Part shown: positions 10,451 to 23,612 of the stretch, in pieces
Numbering within the stretch: position 1 is the first letter of the stretch
How the letters are laid out: each line of letters begins with the position of its first letter
Assembly: GCA_036897525.1 (NCBI GenBank)
Contig: JAYMTJ010000002.1
Location: 62,001-126,000, forward strand
Direction: 5' to 3'
DNA: 64,000 nt
DNA from: Pelargonium x hortorum
Taxonomy: Eukaryota; Streptophyta; Magnoliopsida; Geraniales; Geraniaceae
Made by a program: the position numbers and the translations under genes
The notes under the pieces: model-generated
The model's database searches: none
What the model saw: only the letters and a program-made list of their open reading frames with translations
Told to the model about the DNA's origin: nothing

Positions 10451-13014
10451 GAGAGGGACTTTATAAGTCATGTTCCTTCAAAATAAGAGAGAGCCTCGTG
10501 CTGGCTGCCTTAAATTAAAGGAAATCTTGAATCTGAAAAGCAGAAAAATACTATACTGGTAGCTAAAGAATATGCACATTTTAGTATCATCCTGATATGG
10601 GTTTTTTTGTCTAGAATTTCCTTGTATAATTCAAAGCTTGCCTGATTATTCCATAAATAGTAAGTTTTACACTTCGGTTTCTTATCTGAGAGTTCTGAGA
10701 GTTACTTTTTCAAGATTGACGTACTTTAGTTTAGCTCGATATCTATCAAGAAAAGCGCATATCGGGCACTTTTTTGGGTACATATAAAACACAGGAGCCC
10801 CCACCTACTTAAGCATTGCCTTAATCTGAAACAGGGTTATGCTTGTTCGTACAAAAAAATACCAATACTCTGTCAATGCCTATAAGTCCTCGCGAAAGCA
10901 TCTGGGTAAATCCTGACTTACGAGCGCCCTTGTAGCTAATAGAATCTTTCTAACAAACCTGCCCTCAAAAAAGGAGAAGGAGGCTCTGACCTCTATAAAA
11001 AAGTAAGGGGTCCGCTTTTTTGAGTACCTAAAAAAGCACTTAATACTACAACCTATTATTGAACTACTAGGTATTTCTTCAACTTTCAAGGGGGAGAGAC
11101 CCGAGTTGGGTGAGCAGGATCCGCAGAAGAAGTCCCTCTTAACTTTTTTTTATTATTTTAACGGGGTTTGCTGGATTATAGGGTTAAAAACCTCGGAGTG
11201 AGTTATAGAATTGAAAAAAAAAAGCATTGCTCAAATGGGTACACGCAAGGAAATATCCCAAGCTTTCTAAAGGGAATTTTGACTTGATAGGAACCCAGAA
11301 AAGAAAATTAGTATCAAAGGGGCTACATACTAGTGCAGGTGTTCCAAAGAGAACAGTCCTATTCCCCTTAAATTAAGTAAAGGTGGACCTAATACAAAAG
11401 AATTTTGTTTCTTCAGATTGAGTATATCCTACAAAGCACTCACTTATTATAACACACAAAAATTAGACAAAAGAGTCCTATAGTCTTTTCCGTGGCCTAG
11501 AACAAGAAGTAAAGCTCTTGTATGGGTACCCCTTTGATTCTACATACTCATTTATAGCTGTTTAGTTTCTATGATCCTCAGATAGATAAGGAGCTCCTCT
11601 GTTCTTACTATTTCAAAAAACGGGTTTCGATTTTCATTTAATATAGAAAATAGGAAAACATTGACTGGAGGTACCGTGAAAAGGAGTAATCTATGTTTAG
11701 CAGTGTACGTATAGTATATATACTAAAGGAATGCCCTAAACTTAGAGGAGTCTAGTAAAAAGTAAGAGTTTGGAAGGACCCCTAATTAGAATCTTCTGTA
11801 TCTAAGATTACTACTATACTTGAAACTATAGAGCTTAGAACCGATGCGATGCATTAAGGATTTTCCATCCGGGCCCCTTTTAATATAATAAACAAGTGTA
11901 AACTCTTTCTATTTTTCTATTATTGGGATCCCATCCCGTTGAAGGCTTCACTCTAGATAAATGGCTACGCGTAACTTAAGCATGTGCTTGTCCAATAATT
12001 TAAATGTCCCTATATACTCAACTAAAGCTTCTCATTATTACGAAGACAGACTCATCTGAAGGATTAAAGCACAGTTCTTCCTTTCCAGGCATAAAAGTCC
12101 ATCTTATAATCCAAGACTCATTCACTATTCTGTTGTTTCATATAGTTGTCCATACAAAACGGGGGTGTATGTTGGTATATGTAAGTCTCTTTCTTGCTCA
12201 GAAGTGGATTCAACGATTGACTCAAGTATGGTTTAGTCCTTTGCTCTACCAACTGAGTTATACACCCTGAAAAAGAAATACCCTTTCCCTAGTAGAAGCC
12301 TATAGTTTAAGATTCCTTACCAATTTGTTTCTGCCGCGTATAGGGATAATAAGCTTCTAAGACACTAAATCTAAGAGCTAGAGTTTACTATTTAAAACTC
12401 CACCTAAGAGTAGAATGTCTTGTTACAATAAATTAATAGGAAGTACAAACGCCGAAGCAGCAAAGGAAAGTTTGTACCGTACTCATCTATAAAATAAAGA
12501 ATTTAAGTGCATTTCCTTGAGAAATGAAATAGAGATTAGATTCGTGCAACAGAGTTTATCCCGGATGTGGTAGAGTAACTTACGGGTTTCCTCACGCAAG
12601 TTTTGCATATTAAAAGTCTAACTTCTTAATGAGCTGCAGTACCTGACTTGCTGCACTCGTTGTTGAAAGAACCCGAGATTAAGTAGCACCTTCGCTTTGT
12701 ACCAGAACATTGAAAAACTCTGTCACAGACCGAGAAAAAAAATCGGGTAAAGTCCTGTTACTTTAGCGTTGCATGATAAACTAAAAAAGTAATACAAGCT
12801 TAAGTAGGAGTTATTAGACGGAACCGGCTCGGGGGAGCTACTTATTTTCCTAAAAACGAAAAATAAAGTACAGATTCGGATTTTTATAGCTCGGAAGAAA
12901 GATATTTCATTAAAAGTAGGTCTGAAAGCTGGATCCTTTTTCTTGAAAGTTCTGAGTATTTTGCTGTTGCAGGGCTTTTAGTGTGAGATTAAGTATCTAC
13001 AGTACTACTAATTA
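10451..13014. other. gene-free AT-rich DNA
   Basis: No supported protein gene. The stretch holds the tRNA-like remnant at 12206-12267 and scattered G+C mini-clusters. The frame on the plus strand at 12004-12270 overlaps the tRNA-like remnant and is not supported. Confidence 0.45.
12206..12267 (-). pseudogene. tRNA-like remnant, 5' part
   Basis: On the minus strand the segment starts GGGTGTATAACTCAGTTGG and continues TAGAGC, an almost perfect 5' acceptor strand, D-arm and A-box of a bacterial or organellar tRNA (compare the Lys type GGGTGTATAGCTCAGTTGG). An anticodon-arm-like stretch follows, and then TCGTTGAATCC, which resembles a B-box/T-arm. The 3' half of the T-stem and the 3' acceptor strand that should read TACACCC are absent. 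The anticodon cannot be assigned because its stem does not pair cleanly. It is therefore a truncated tRNA gene or the tRNA-related head of a retroposed repeat, not a working tRNA. Confidence 0.6.
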
Positions 13015-13042
13015 ACCGAGTAACCATTCTTGGTTACTCGGT
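13015..13042. other. perfect 11-bp hairpin
   Basis: ACCGAGTAACC, a six-base loop ATTCTT, then GGTTACTCGGT: a perfect 11-bp stem. No run of T follows on either strand, so it does not have the form of an intrinsic terminator. No gene adjoins it. It could be an RNA-processing or protein-binding element, or a recent inverted duplication. It is 300 bases from the perfect palindrome at 13341-13360. Confidence 0.7.
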
Positions 13043-13340
13043 AAAAGAAAGAGATTCGTGTATGTACTTTATTAAGGCTAAGGCTCTACCCTCCCTATCG
13101 ATAAGCTGCGTAGTACTAGAGCTCCTTATATCGCCGTAGTCCTTCTTATCTTTCTATTTCCCGGTAACTCTCATTTCACCAAGGCCTTGTCAAAAGGCAA
13201 TTCTTCTTGTGAAGGGGCATCTAACAAAATAGCGTTTATTGCCGATAATTTGAGTTAAAGAAATGAGTCCTAGCGAGCATATCCTGGAGTTAATACTCTT
13301 AAAAAAAGTAAGGAGAGAAGCGCGTATAAGTATTTTATTA

Positions 13341-13360
13341 AGCTTTGACCGGTCAAAGCT
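13341..13360. repeat. perfect 20-base palindrome
   Basis: AGCTTTGACCGGTCAAAGCT is a perfect 20-base palindrome without a spacer. At random fewer than one such palindrome is expected per 64 kb (about 0.06 at even base composition). Perfect symmetry without a loop suits a dimeric protein-binding site or a recombination site better than an RNA hairpin. No adjacent gene indicates which protein. Confidence 0.75.
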
Positions 13361-14826
13361 GAGACTCCGAGTTTTAAGTGCTTTTGTTAATTCTATGACT
13401 GTAGTGGCTGGGGATATCCTCATATACTAAATTCAGGCAGAAGTTTAATATAAGTAAGCGTCCTAAGAGTCAGTTTACTACTAACTGTATATGCTTCTCA
13501 TAGCAATTAAGACACCAGCACAAGATGATACGAAAAAAGTAAACCCTAAGGTTTTACTAATATTTAGAACGTCAGTACTTCCTCGAAAATTTCTTGTAGA
13601 ATCCAGAGGGTCCTTAATTATTAGAGAGGTAAAACCTCAAACGGTTATATTAAGTACATGTAGAATTTACAGACTCCTGTAAAGGAAAATTACAGCAAAA
13701 TAACTTAAGTATAAGTATCATAAATTAAGTGCAGTAAGTAGAATAGTTTGGGACTGACCTTTTTTTTTATATTATCTTAAATTCTTATTTACTCGGGATG
13801 CAGCTAACAAACAAGAGCCCTTAAAAAATAAAAAGAGCTCAAAGTTCCTTCGCAGAGCTTTGACAGAGAAGACTCCTGTCCTGTTAGAGAGACTAAGAAA
13901 GTCAAGGTAAGCACTGTTCGGTTGTTAATATATAAGTATCACTTTTCTTTTGCAATTTCAGACTAATTCAAATATTGTAAGATTAAAAATGAAATGTGAA
14001 CTCCTTACTTAAATCCAAAGCAGAATTCTTGTTCCTTTATAAACAAGTAAGTATTCTATCCTCTGTACTAGCTTGTGTCAGGCAGAGTTAGCAAATAACT
14101 CCAAATATTTATTTGGAACCCCCACGAACTGTTGGAAGGTCCCAGAGATCCTTGTCAACTAAACTAAAATAGTCTCGCAGAATGCTTTGCTGTAGGATGT
14201 ACTTTGTCAGATTGAACAAGTGTACTACTGTCAAAAGGAAAACTCTGGTCTAACTTCAGTATCCCTTTTACAACCTAAGTCTCATAAAAAAAAATGAAAG
14301 CAGTATTTTTAAAATGTGCCCTTCACAATGTAGGAAACTCCAACCCAAATACGTTTCTAAGTGTAATTAACCTTCGGTATAATGAAATGATTATACCTTC
14401 TTCATAAGAGTTTAAGTTAAAGTCCAGAAGTATATAGGCTTAACATACCAAAAGTTTTAGTGTTTTATTTATTAAGTAAGTAGAATTTAAAAGGGACCTC
14501 TTTTTAAGTATTTTCGCTCGGGTATACCTTTAGAGTTTAGCGGGCTTTGTAGCTGGGTCTAAGAATTCGTTTTTTGTAAAATGTCAAATCTTTAACCTTT
14601 TTTCTTACGGATGTGTACCCTTTTCCCCTTAATGAGTTTCTATATGGCTCTTTACTTTTCACAATATTATAGAATTCAATTACACTTGTATAGAAATTTA
14701 AAATAGGTACTCTCCACTAAGGGGGCACTTCTGACTCTTGTCCTTGTCTAAGAAGGAACTCTCCAGTCCGTCCAATTGCAGCTGATGGAATTCATGTACT
14801 TATTATAGAATCTTTCCTTGTTTTAG

Positions 14827-14840
14827 AAAAAAAAAAAAAA
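14827..14840 (+). repeat. A14 tract
   Basis: A run of fourteen A. Runs of the same length occur at 30374-30387 and 32709-32722, and a T13 run at 50282-50294. Fixed-length poly(A) can mark retroposed inserts, but I see no target-site duplication or tRNA-like head directly linked to these runs. Confidence 0.6.
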
Positions 14841-17800
14841 GTAGAGTCAAAAGAAAGCGAATTTCTTTAGAGAGAGTGTCTTTCATTAGAAATCCTAGTA
14901 CTTGGTACTTGGGAAGGAGCTCTTATATAGCTATAAAAGTAAAGTAAAAAAAGGAAACTGTTGCTGTTAATGAAACCTGTAACTGACATAGCAGCTAAAT
15001 GAATGAGTCTAATAACAGAATACTTTCTTGTTTAGTTTAATGACGGTATTGTTTGGATTGTATACTGATATTCCCTAAACTTAGGGATTTCCTGAACCGG
15101 TCCATTGCTAATGTATTCTTGTAGAGTTTAGTCTAAGCTTACCTTGTAAATCCTCCGTCCTTGTGATATAAATTGAATAGAACCTAACTAGTTAAGTTAG
15201 TCTTGACAACTTAATCCGGTCAAACTCTTGTTATAGTCTATTCCCTTAGTCTTTCACAGTTCAGCCTTTTGCTTTTAGGGATTCCGTTTAGAAATTAATG
15301 AGAAAAAATTAAGGGTTGTGGAATAGAAAGAACTAAATTGAAAGTCTTTTCTTTTTTGTGGGTGCTCTAATATAGCTTTTCTGTATTTATTAAACTCGGA
15401 AATAGATATGAAAACTATTTTAGGCACGTAATATGCTATTTTATCTACTATAAGTTCTACTAAGGTAAGGGTTTTAAGATAAGAAAGGATTACACCTTGG
15501 CGTATATTAAATTAAGTTTTGTCTCTTAACGGCCTAGCTCCTTATACTAGGAGAAAGCTTTTCTTTTACTAACAAAAAAACTAGAATTTAAAAATGCATT
15601 CTTAAAAAACTCAGAACCTCGCCCCAGTCCCTTAAAAATTTAATAAATAGTTTCTAACTACCAGGAACCACAAGACTGCTTTTATAAATCTAAAGAAATC
15701 CGATCCATTGGGGTATCCCTATTTAAGTTAAGCTAGAGGGATTATCTACAACTCTGGAACAAGAAACCCTTTATCTGTTAGGAGATTTACAAAGAATTCT
15801 GATCTTCTTTATTTCCTCACCGTGCGAAGCAAAAGAGTGCTTTATCAGTCCTATGTTTCCTTTCACTTTGTTACCTTTAGTCCTTGTAACGAATCTCTTT
15901 CTTTATATATCTGTTCTCTATATTATATATATCTTGTGGCTTGTGGGAAGCCTCGAGACCTCATTTTGAACAAGCGAAAGGGAATTCCCGATTCTTGCTA
16001 TTGAGAGCGAGAACTCCGAATAAAGGAACTGGTCAAGGATACCTTTTGCTATAATAACTAAATGAAATCGATTTGAAACCCGTAATACTTCTGCAAATCA
16101 ATTTGCTTTTGACTTTTACTTAGAGAAAAACTCAATTTCAGCAACCCCCTTATTTCTTCTTGCTTTTAGTTGAAAGACTTTCTTTAGTATTTTAGTATAT
16201 AGCTAAACTTGATACCTAATAACCCATAATTTAGATTTTATTCCCCGAGAATTTGGAGTTTTAAGATAAGTATTGCGCCAAATTGGGAGACCCTTTACCT
16301 GTAACACAAGAATTTTACGTCCTGGAAAATACTAATAGACCCTCTTTTGTAGATTCTCAATGTTAAGCAAACTCCCACATAAATCCTACTTAGAACCCTG
16401 ACTTTCTTTTATTCTTTACTTTACATAGTAACACAGCCCCTGGTATTTTTTTGCGTATCCTGTTACATATATTCGCCCAAAATCCTTGCATTCATTCCTT
16501 TAAATCTCGGCCTCTAAAAAAAAGGAAACTGTTTATACTGAATTTGAACTTTCCAGCTCTATATTTTTTTTTTATATTATAGAGAGTGCCCAAAGGCAGA
16601 AAAAAGACAAAACAAGTCCCATAATATACACTAAAATATACATAGCTACAGAACACAGAGTACAGAATACATCGGCTGCAAGGGTTCAACTCCCATACAT
16701 AATGAGAACCCCTTCCTAAAAAATCTTTTAGAAATTCTCAAGTCTCCGATACTCTAAAGACAGTAGAACATTAGGAAAACCTGTAAGCTTCTCTTAGGTA
16801 TAGGCTGACTGTTTTAACGGAATCCCTAATCATAGTAAGGTTGTAAATAGGGTTTTCCTTTAGGGTCTTTCTAGCTCCTCCGGATCGCAGGGAAATAACT
16901 AAGTACACAACAGGCTAGGGGTTCCTTTTTTCTTTTAAGGTATCCGCAAAGCAAGATAAACGCACAAGTATTTTAGGTTGAATTACATAACATATCAAGT
17001 CTGCACACCAATTCAAAACAGCATTTGCAATTTATTCTAGTACAAAAAAGACTTAGTAATTAAAAGTACCTTATCTTATATCACACGACTTTTTCATTTT
17101 ATAGTAATGGGCATCTAAGGATAAGGGGATAAGGAGTACGCTTGGGTCAATGTAATGAAATTACAAGGGTTTACATTCAAATATTCGTAAATAGGATTCA
17201 TATAAAAAAGAAAAAAAGTTATTTGTATACCATAAGAAATATAAAGACTCGAATTTGGGTTTCCCAAACTCTTAAGGAATAAAACCAAAAAACACCCTGT
17301 ACTTTTGTAAAAAATAGACTGCGGGATTCCTAATTTTAATTCCTAAGGTCTTCGTAGTTATAAAAAACTTTGCTGGAAATTCTTGCTAAAGGAATGATAA
17401 CAGGATAACTTGTAACGAATAACAGTTTCCAATAATCAGGGATCTCCTGAAATAGAACGGGACTTCTTCTCCTTTACGAGAGCAAAGGTGTAGTCCCATG
17501 GAGTTAATGAATACAACTTTAATAAACAAGTTCAGCTCGGTATAAAATAAAAAACTTGAACCCGGACCCTATTTCAGCGATACTATATAAGTAAAGGTGT
17601 TTTTCCTCTCTTTTTTTAATGTGTTTCAATTCAAAAGTCTGTATCTGAAAGTAGAATAGAATTTTTTTTAGTATAGTAGCAACTCCTGACGAGTTTAGAA
17701 GTCTTTTGTATTATGAAACTAGTCATAAAATGCCAGTATAAAAAGAGCAGCGATTCTCCAATCAAGAGATAGAAAATTCCCAAGCCAAGTTCAAGTAGAT

Positions 17801-19602
17801 ATGTGCCTTGGTACACCTTTCGTCAAGTAAAACCTGTATCTGTTTTGGACCTGAAAAGCTCCATTTAAATCGGATTTAGTGAATTTGTTCAGTAGAGGAT
17901 AGGCTTCTTAATCTGGTCAAGCTTGAGATTTCTATAGTGTAAGGAGGAGAAAGAAGATCTAACAAAGAAAATGAACTTCTGTAATTTTAATCGTAAGGCA
18001 GAGACAAATGAAATATTAAATAAATTTATCGAGTACAAATGTTTATCGCTTCTTTATTTTTATTGTGAGACCGGCATCGCCGCAAAAGTACATGAAATAT
18101 GCTAGCCAAAAAAGATTAGTTCATTTTAGAAAAGCTGCAAGTGAGGCATAATTTGACTCTTTTGTTTTTTGGGGTTTATTTAGAAGTCTATACCGTTAGA
18201 GTGCACCTAACTTGTAGGAGTTCTCCTACAAAACGGGGCTCTTCAGTGCGTAGATCCTATTTTAAAATATAATATTAATATAAAGCTCTTTAGAATCTGA
18301 ATCTTTTAGCCCTTGTATAATACAGGATCCTTAGAGGTGACTTAAGGGTTTTATCCGGATATAACTTATTTTCTCAATTAAAGATAAGGTGTCACATTCA
18401 CTTTCTATAAAGAATTTTTTTTTCCCATACTAGCAAAGGGTGTCTCTCAGAACTCGTTGAAAAAAGCAAAGAATAGAGATATGCATTCACTCACAAGACT
18501 TTCTCTGACCTCACGGCACGGGGATTACTTGTCGAAACCTTTGTAAGAGGGAATCCCGCTAAAATGGGTTTACATATTGCATTCCCTATGGTACACTATT
18601 ATTAGGAGGGGTCCTGAAATAGAAAAAAACTTCCCGACAAATCCTCGATATAAGGAAGTAACAAATAGAGTAGCTTGTTTAATTATTAAGTCTTTGTTTG
18701 TCGATTGCCTGTATATCTTAGTTTTGCGTACTTATGCTCAGTATTTGTTTTTATTTTAATAAATATGTAAATGTTAAAGATTTCCTAGAGTACTGTAGGG
18801 CTCTTTTTGTTTCAGGATTAAGGTTAACTAGTTTCTAGTAATGTAGAGGTTACAATCTTGGGAAATGGATAGTATAGGGCTCTCCCACGTACTGAGCATT
18901 TTCTTATCTTTAGAATAACTTATACTTATTATTACCTGCTCTAAATTCTGGAGTACGAGAAAGTACCTTATTCCTCTCCTTTGAAAGACTCGTTTAAGGA
19001 TATATCCACAGAGACTTAATAGTCCAGAAACCCTAGCCTAACTACTTCTACATTCGGACACTTGGACAAACCCAACTTATATTATGCAGCTTTCCTTGGC
19101 TTGTTCACACTTAAGAACCGCCATACTTTTGTAAAAAGACAGCCGCTACCCGTAACCCAAAAGCCCCTTTTTGATTAATAGAATATAGGGTTCCCTCAAG
19201 ACAGCTTTGGGAATATTCCCCGGGCTTTAGTTGCTATTACTAACTCGTTATATCAGAACAGAACTTTAATATAAAAAAGTGGAACTGGTTCACAATTTTG
19301 TAATATTCAGTCCTTTAATTAATATAAGCTATATATAGTATAGGCTTTTAAAGAGAAATATTGCTTCATAGTTAAAGGATACTTTACTGAGCAACCCCTA
19401 AAAAGCTCCTCAAAAGAAATATAATGCAAAGTTCTGTATTACACTTCACTGAAAAAAAAAAGAAAACTAACTTGACCTATGATAACTCGATCGCTTCTAG
19501 TTCCACATCCTGCTTATGATGCCTTACTTGACAACACTCACATTATCAATTTCCTCCCTATAATGTCCTTCACTTTTCGGTGAAGCCTTGCTTATAATAT
19601 AA

Positions 19603-19953
19603 AGCCACTTACGAATTCATATCGGACACAAGGAAATTAGACACTGTACCCTGAGTTTCTTCCAGTGAGTGGGACCGCCGGCTAGCCACCCGTTTTCTTT
19701 TACTGGTCAAAACGGATTCTTCGTGAATAACACTCTTTCAAGATCCTGGAATCTAGGGAACTGCAAACTCGTACCACTTCACAAAGCCGGCGTCTCTCTG
19801 CCACTTATCTTTCTTATATTACTTATATTTAGTTTAATAATTTTAGTTATAATAAATAGAGGCCTATTTGCGTATACAGGGGTATTTGTATCTTGTACAC
19901 TTCTGTCTTTTATCCTCTTTATAGCAGTTTCACTGGAAAGGCTGCACTTCTAG
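19603..19953 (+). CDS. unassigned membrane-protein-like open frame
   Basis: Under the standard code the frame runs 94 codons from GTG at 19669. Upstream it stays open back to 19603 (117 codons in all) if one TGA is read as tryptophan. The N-terminal half is polar, with GPPASHPFSFTGQNGFFVNN. The C-terminal half has two hydrophobic segments, SLPLIFLILLIFSLIILVII and TGVFVSCTLLSFILFIAVS, separated by a short loop with one Arg, so two membrane helices are plausible. The first third is also G+C-richer than the flanks. I do not recognise a family. The membrane half is built of AT-rich codons that chance readily produces, so the call is weak. Confidence 0.25.
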
Positions 19954-20525
19954 TTCCACTCTATTTCTCTACCCCGGTAAAATCAATTTAGTATCAAAAA
20001 AAAAACTCTAAAAAACGAGAAGGGGATACACAAATATGGTAAAGGCAAACCCTTGTCACTGAAATAGCAATCCTCAGTAGCGTTGATATAGCTTCAAGGA
20101 ACCCGGCTTTAATCAACACCAATTTTTGAAGTTCTCTCTTAACAGATATCTAAGTCGTGAACCTTTCGAACGCTTTAATTCTCAGTTCAGTTTAAAACGG
20201 ATTTATCAAATGCAAGGGGTTTAGCCGAAGTACTTTTCAATGTAAAGCCTTTAAACTAAACTTTATGTGACTCCCTATTTATTAACTGGATCCTGAAAAA
20301 CAAGAAGCTTCTTTGTCTTACTTACGAACTTGGAAGATAGCTGTTATTTTGTAATAAGTTTGCCCTTAATATAAGGAACACTTTAACTAGTATGTACTAT
20401 AAACCCGTGCTAAATATGTTTGCCTAATGCAGCCCCTTAACTGGAAGGAACTATTCCCAGCTAAAAGCGATTGAACTCACAGAATTCTCCTTCAAGCTCT
20501 AAAGCTGCAATTGTAATCAATTACA

Positions 20526-20554
20526 TACTTTACTTCGAATTACTTTACTTCGAA
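20526..20554 (+). repeat. tandem duplication of 14 bases
   Basis: TACTTTACTTCGAA occurs twice, one base apart (20526-20539 and 20541-20554), a period of 15. This is a short, recent-looking tandem duplication with no gene nearby. Confidence 0.7.
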
Positions 20555-22255
20555 AATCTCTACCAATGAATACGAAGGGTTCAAACCAGATTATCCACTC
20601 TTCTTAACTTACTTCGTTCATACTCTTCATAGCTATTTTCTTAAGACTCAGGAGTCTTTCCTTATGCAACATCCATTAGAAACTCCAGGAGATCCCTTCT
20701 ATAACTTTCTAAATAGAAACCTAAAAGGGGGACCTATTTTTATTAGCTTAACCTCTTTTAGTACCAGTATTTGTTAAGAAAACTCTTCTTTATCTCTAAA
20801 AACGACTCAATTCTTAGATCTTATTCCCTTTTTGTTTAGGAAATTGAAGTTACTAGGCTTGAAGGGGAGGGGATCGCAATCGCCTACTTATTCGAAATTA
20901 GTAATATTCTATAGAAAAGCTTGCCATTATTTATTGTATAGTTGGGCAAAATGCAAAACGCCGAGGGATTAACAAAACAAGGTTCTGTTAAAACTAATAT
21001 CCAAATAGAGAAAGTCAATATTTGGGAAGTAAAAGCCCTCTTCGGGATTCCTATATTAGGAAGTTAAAGGGTTTTTTTTTCAAGACTCTACTGTAATAGA
21101 AGCCTCTTTCTTTGTTTGTTATAAAGTAAGTACTGAGGAAGCAACCTGCACTGCAGCCCTTAGAATTACTCGAAGTATAGCTATAAATTAAAACGAAAAT
21201 TCAGCACAAAGGGTTCAACTAGAAAATATATGTACAACCTGTTTTAACTCATACCCGGGAAAATTGAGTCTTAAACTTTAAGCCCTTGACCTCTCGTTAG
21301 TACCCTGTAGGAGAAATCCTTATTATAATAGACTAATAAAGTTCAGTTCATTTATTGCTGTTAGAACCGCTCCTTGTCAGAAATTTACAAATAGACTTTT
21401 GTTCGCACGAGTTATACAAGAATAAGATATATAAAACTTTACTGTTATATATAAAGCCTTATAATTTAATTAAAAATTCAAAAAAAAGCACGAATATTTA
21501 GGTTTTTGCTGTGGTGTTTTATAAGTAACTAAGATTCCCATTTTATCTAAAAGTAAAGAGTCCAACACAAAATGAAATTAAGAAAACTAACTGAGTACTA
21601 TCCAATTAAGGTAAGGGTTTTTTTCTCGCTAAGCTTCTCAGACAGACAATTTTTCAAGTTTACTTAGAGCCGCGCATTACAAACCTCACCTATAAGTAGA
21701 AAAGGCCTTTTATGTATCTCATTTTTTAAGTCCAGGAAAAAGCATTCGGATTTTCAGTTTATCAAGATTAGCCCTAATTTATAAACAAGTAAGTCTTTTT
21801 GTGAGATATCCAGCCTACCACTACTACGCTTAGTCAATATATTGATATTTATGTGATTTTAATTCTTTAGCGTTACTGTATTACCATTACCCGGAAGTTT
21901 CCTATAAGTCAAATGAGTGCTGAAAAGTCTTTGTCTGTTATTACTTACCTTACTGGAGGCCCTTTTCGTTTATAATACTTCCCTTTTCCAAGCTTGACCT
22001 GTGGGTTTCTGAGGAAAATCCTATCTTCGAGATTTTCTATTTACCAAGGACTCTCCTTTTTGGGGGTTTTGGGAACCAAGATACTTTTAGCTTTAATAGA
22101 GACTTGCTTTTGCTGTAGAAACAGAGATTTGAGAGAGAAAAAGTCCTTAATTTCATAACAAGGGATAATTGTTCTTCTATTATATTCAGTGAATACTAGA
22201 TTCTAAAAGAATTTCCTCAAACCTTTATAAATCAAAATTCGCAATTTTATAAACG

Positions 22256-22283
22256 ATTTTGAACCTGCGGCCGACGTCTCAAT
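22256..22283 (-). other. tRNA T-arm-like sequence
   Basis: On the minus strand the sequence reads GGCCGCAGGTTCAAAATC, a good match to a T-stem and T-loop entry (GCAGGTTCAAA). The pairing 3' half of the stem is missing and no D-arm is visible upstream. It is one of several isolated B-box-like sites. Confidence 0.3.
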
Positions 22284-22445
22284 TATGCATTTGCCTTGAT
22301 CTAAACTTGCTTAAAACAGTCATAGCCAATCCTAGTCCTAGCACACACACCTCTCGCTTACTATTCCAGTTTCAAGAGTCTGAATGAATAAAGAATCTCC
22401 TTATAAGTTATTTTAGCATCAAAAATTGATATTATATCAACTGCA

Positions 22446-22462
22446 CTAACTAACTAACTAAC
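22446..22462 (+). repeat. (CTAA)n microsatellite
   Basis: Four CTAA units plus a final C, without interruption. Confidence 0.7.
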
Positions 22463-23593
22463 CCTTGTATTATAGATTAGACTTCTTAAGGACTCCCCTT
22501 TAGACGTTGTATAGAAACATTTAGAGTAGAGGGCTTTTCCTTTGTTGAAAAGATCTAAAGAAAAGCATTAATTATAAACCACAAGAGTTAAACCGAGTTA
22601 CACGCTTGTAAACTAAACTGGACTTTTACTTGTAGGAAAAATAAAGAATGAATATAGGGTCTTGTGCGTGTGTATATAGGTAGGAGTCAATTCCATTCCC
22701 TTTAGACCGTAAAGTTTGCTCTAGAAAAGCATCTTGTTTCCTCACTCGGTAAGTCCTCATTCGTTCGCCTTGCTTGCTTATTATATACTATGCGGCTGTA
22801 AGGAAATCCTGTTTCTCTTTTAACTAAAGTTCTTTTGTCATTTTCCGGTCTGGGGTACTCCTTAAGTTTTGGGATATCCCTACAAAAGGGAGTAAAACTC
22901 TGTTAAATTTAGTAATCAAATAAGAGGACTTTAACAACCGTATTCGTGAGCCAAGAGATTTCTTTTTTGTAGTTTAGGCGGTCCCCTTTGTATTATCAAG
23001 GCGGGTAGGTTCGCTTTTCTAGTTCAGATACAAGATAAACCGTGTAGTGTAAAACGAGGCGAATATCCCTGAAGCTCCGCGGTGTTAAAATGAAACTTAA
23101 TTACATTTCTGGGTCAATACTTTCATATTAATTATAAGAAAAGGGGGTTAGCAGAGTTTAGATTTACAAGGACTTAATACTATATTCAGGTTACTGCTAA
23201 GAAATCTACATACCAGGAAACCTAAGTTCAAAGGGTATAATGCAACAACAAACTTTACTACTACAATTATCCTAGGAATGTCTTTAAGAAGTTCTATTTA
23301 CAAAAGACAAGCTTTTGCCTAGCCTGTTAATTACTAAGAGGAAAGGTTTAACAAGATAAATCTTGCTTTCGTGTGGTTATAGTATCTGGGGAAACTTTAA
23401 GAGTTTTTCTTAATCTTGGTGGATACTGCAAAGGAAAGGGTCCCTGTCTTATCTTAATCTTAAAAAGACTATACCCTGTCAAAAATCAGGAAAAGAAAAG
23501 AGAGTCTAAACAACTTCTTTGTAATAATATAGGAATATGTATAGGAATCTAAGGCAGGAGTCTTATCTGAGTCATTTCTTAGGACAAATCTAG

Positions 23594-23612
23594 TAATAAT
23601 AATAATAATAAA
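23594..23612 (+). repeat. (TAA)n microsatellite
   Basis: Six uninterrupted TAA units. A shorter (TTA) run lies at 8605-8619. Confidence 0.7.

Larger units (their letters stand above)
13043..19602. other. gene-free AT-rich DNA
   Basis: About 6.5 kb without a supported gene. It holds the palindrome at 13341-13360, an A14 tract at 14827-14840, and many G+C mini-clusters (for example near 18437 and 18605). The longest frames, about 60 to 77 codons at 13190-13423, 15822-16004 and 18577-18759, look random. Confidence 0.45.

Noticed and set aside
12004-12270. 88-codon plus-strand frame
   Set aside because: It overlaps the tRNA-like remnant on the other strand, and its C-terminal part is simply the complement of the tRNA-like sequence. 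No start-site or composition support.
13190-13423. 77-codon minus-strand frame
   Set aside because: It overlaps the perfect palindrome and has a Ser/Arg/Leu-rich, random-looking translation.
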